Shown here piece after piece: positions 41,849 to 41,904 of a DNA stretch of 41,904 bases. Position 1 is the stretch's first letter. Each line of letters opens with the position of its first letter. Both the position numbers and the translations under genes were made by a program. The DNA is taken from the NCBI GenBank assembly GCA_964648365.1, contig CAZYLK010000032.1:1-41904 (forward strand), in the 5' to 3' direction. Below the pieces are notes generated by a model. The model was not told the DNA's origin. It did not search any database and was given only the letters and a program-made list of their open reading frames with translations. The DNA comes from SURF-32 sp964648365. GTDB taxonomy: Bacteria; Planctomycetota; Phycisphaerae; UBA1845.

Positions 41849-41904
41849 GCCGGTGCCACGCAAGACACCGGTCGAAAACCGGTGCCACACAGAACACCGG
41901 TTGA
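41849..41904. repeat. Tandem hairpin repeats, family A (29-bp period), running off the window
   Basis: A partial copy CCGGTGCCACGCAAGAC, a full copy ACCGGTCGAAAACCGGTG from 41867, and the beginning of a third, ACCGGTTGA, from 41896. Same family as 14590-14648. It is palindromic and has no spacers, so it is not a CRISPR. Confidence 0.8.

Noticed and set aside
41722..41868. N-terminal extension of the IorB-ACD fusion
   Set aside because: The 49 extra codons translate the hairpin repeats, and IorB family proteins start at the ATG at 41721.
41849..41904. Tandem palindromic repeats looking like the start of a CRISPR array
   Set aside because: The period is only 29-31 bp, almost all of it the repeat itself, with no unique spacers and no cas gene.

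Overview
The window is GC-rich bacterial chromosome and looks like a member of the Planctomycetota. This is inferred from several things: a secreted protein carrying a GACCLP-type cysteine motif, FG-GAP/ASPIC (CRTAC1-like) and TIGR03790 family proteins, many secreted beta-propeller proteins, and intergenic spaces filled with short palindromic and 7-8 bp tandem repeats. No rRNA, tRNA, CRISPR array, transposase or phage gene was seen. The sequence begins inside fumC and ends in a repeat array upstream of a large oxidoreductase/ligase fusion gene.

Layout. 1-2.6 kb: the end of fumC, then a two-gene unit of an SMC/OLD-like ATPase and a PIN-like protein that overlap by 4 bp (candidate defence or toxin-like module). 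2.6-11.9 kb: exported proteins, namely a 1270-aa double CRTAC1-like protein, a WD40 propeller and two tandem seven-bladed PD40 propellers. The three propellers end in a common cysteine-framed C-terminal domain that recurs in a fourth secreted protein at 26.4 kb. 12.1-16.7 kb (minus strand): pseudo-receiver/CBS protein, MurQ, a family-10-like glycoside hydrolase lipoprotein and a ROK kinase, a plausible cell-wall sugar recycling operon. 16.9-20 kb: a soluble globin-coupled histidine kinase, its NtrC-type sigma-54 activator, and a FliN protein with a FliM-like N-terminus. 20-22.8 kb (minus strand): PIN/TRAM membrane protein, IspD and a site-2-type protease. 23.2-25.3 kb: ABC-F ATPase. 25.3-26.4 kb: about 1.1 kb of repeat-filled non-coding DNA. 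26.4-32.2 kb: secreted protein, TIM-barrel isomerase, membrane protein, Dtd with an altered active-site motif, and a TIGR03790 gene broken in a poly-G run. 32.3-37.3 kb: small membrane protein, agmatinase-like SpeB, lipoprotein, SucD, TsaB and a MaoC-like hydratase. 37.5-38.6 kb: two unrecognised accessory genes. 38.7-41.7 kb: a 1011-aa fusion of the IorB subunit of indolepyruvate:ferredoxin oxidoreductase with a complete ADP-forming acyl-CoA synthetase.

The most interesting points are: (1) the IorB-ACD fusion, which would couple making an aryl-acetyl-CoA to harvesting it as ATP; (2) the ATPase/PIN pair; (3) the C-terminal domain shared by four exported proteins in six copies, two pairs of which look recently homogenised; (4) hairpin repeats whose stems change in a compensatory way between identical flanks; and (5) an oxygen- or NO-sensing globin kinase next to a sigma-54 activator and a flagellar switch gene. 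All family calls were made by reading motifs; no database search was run.
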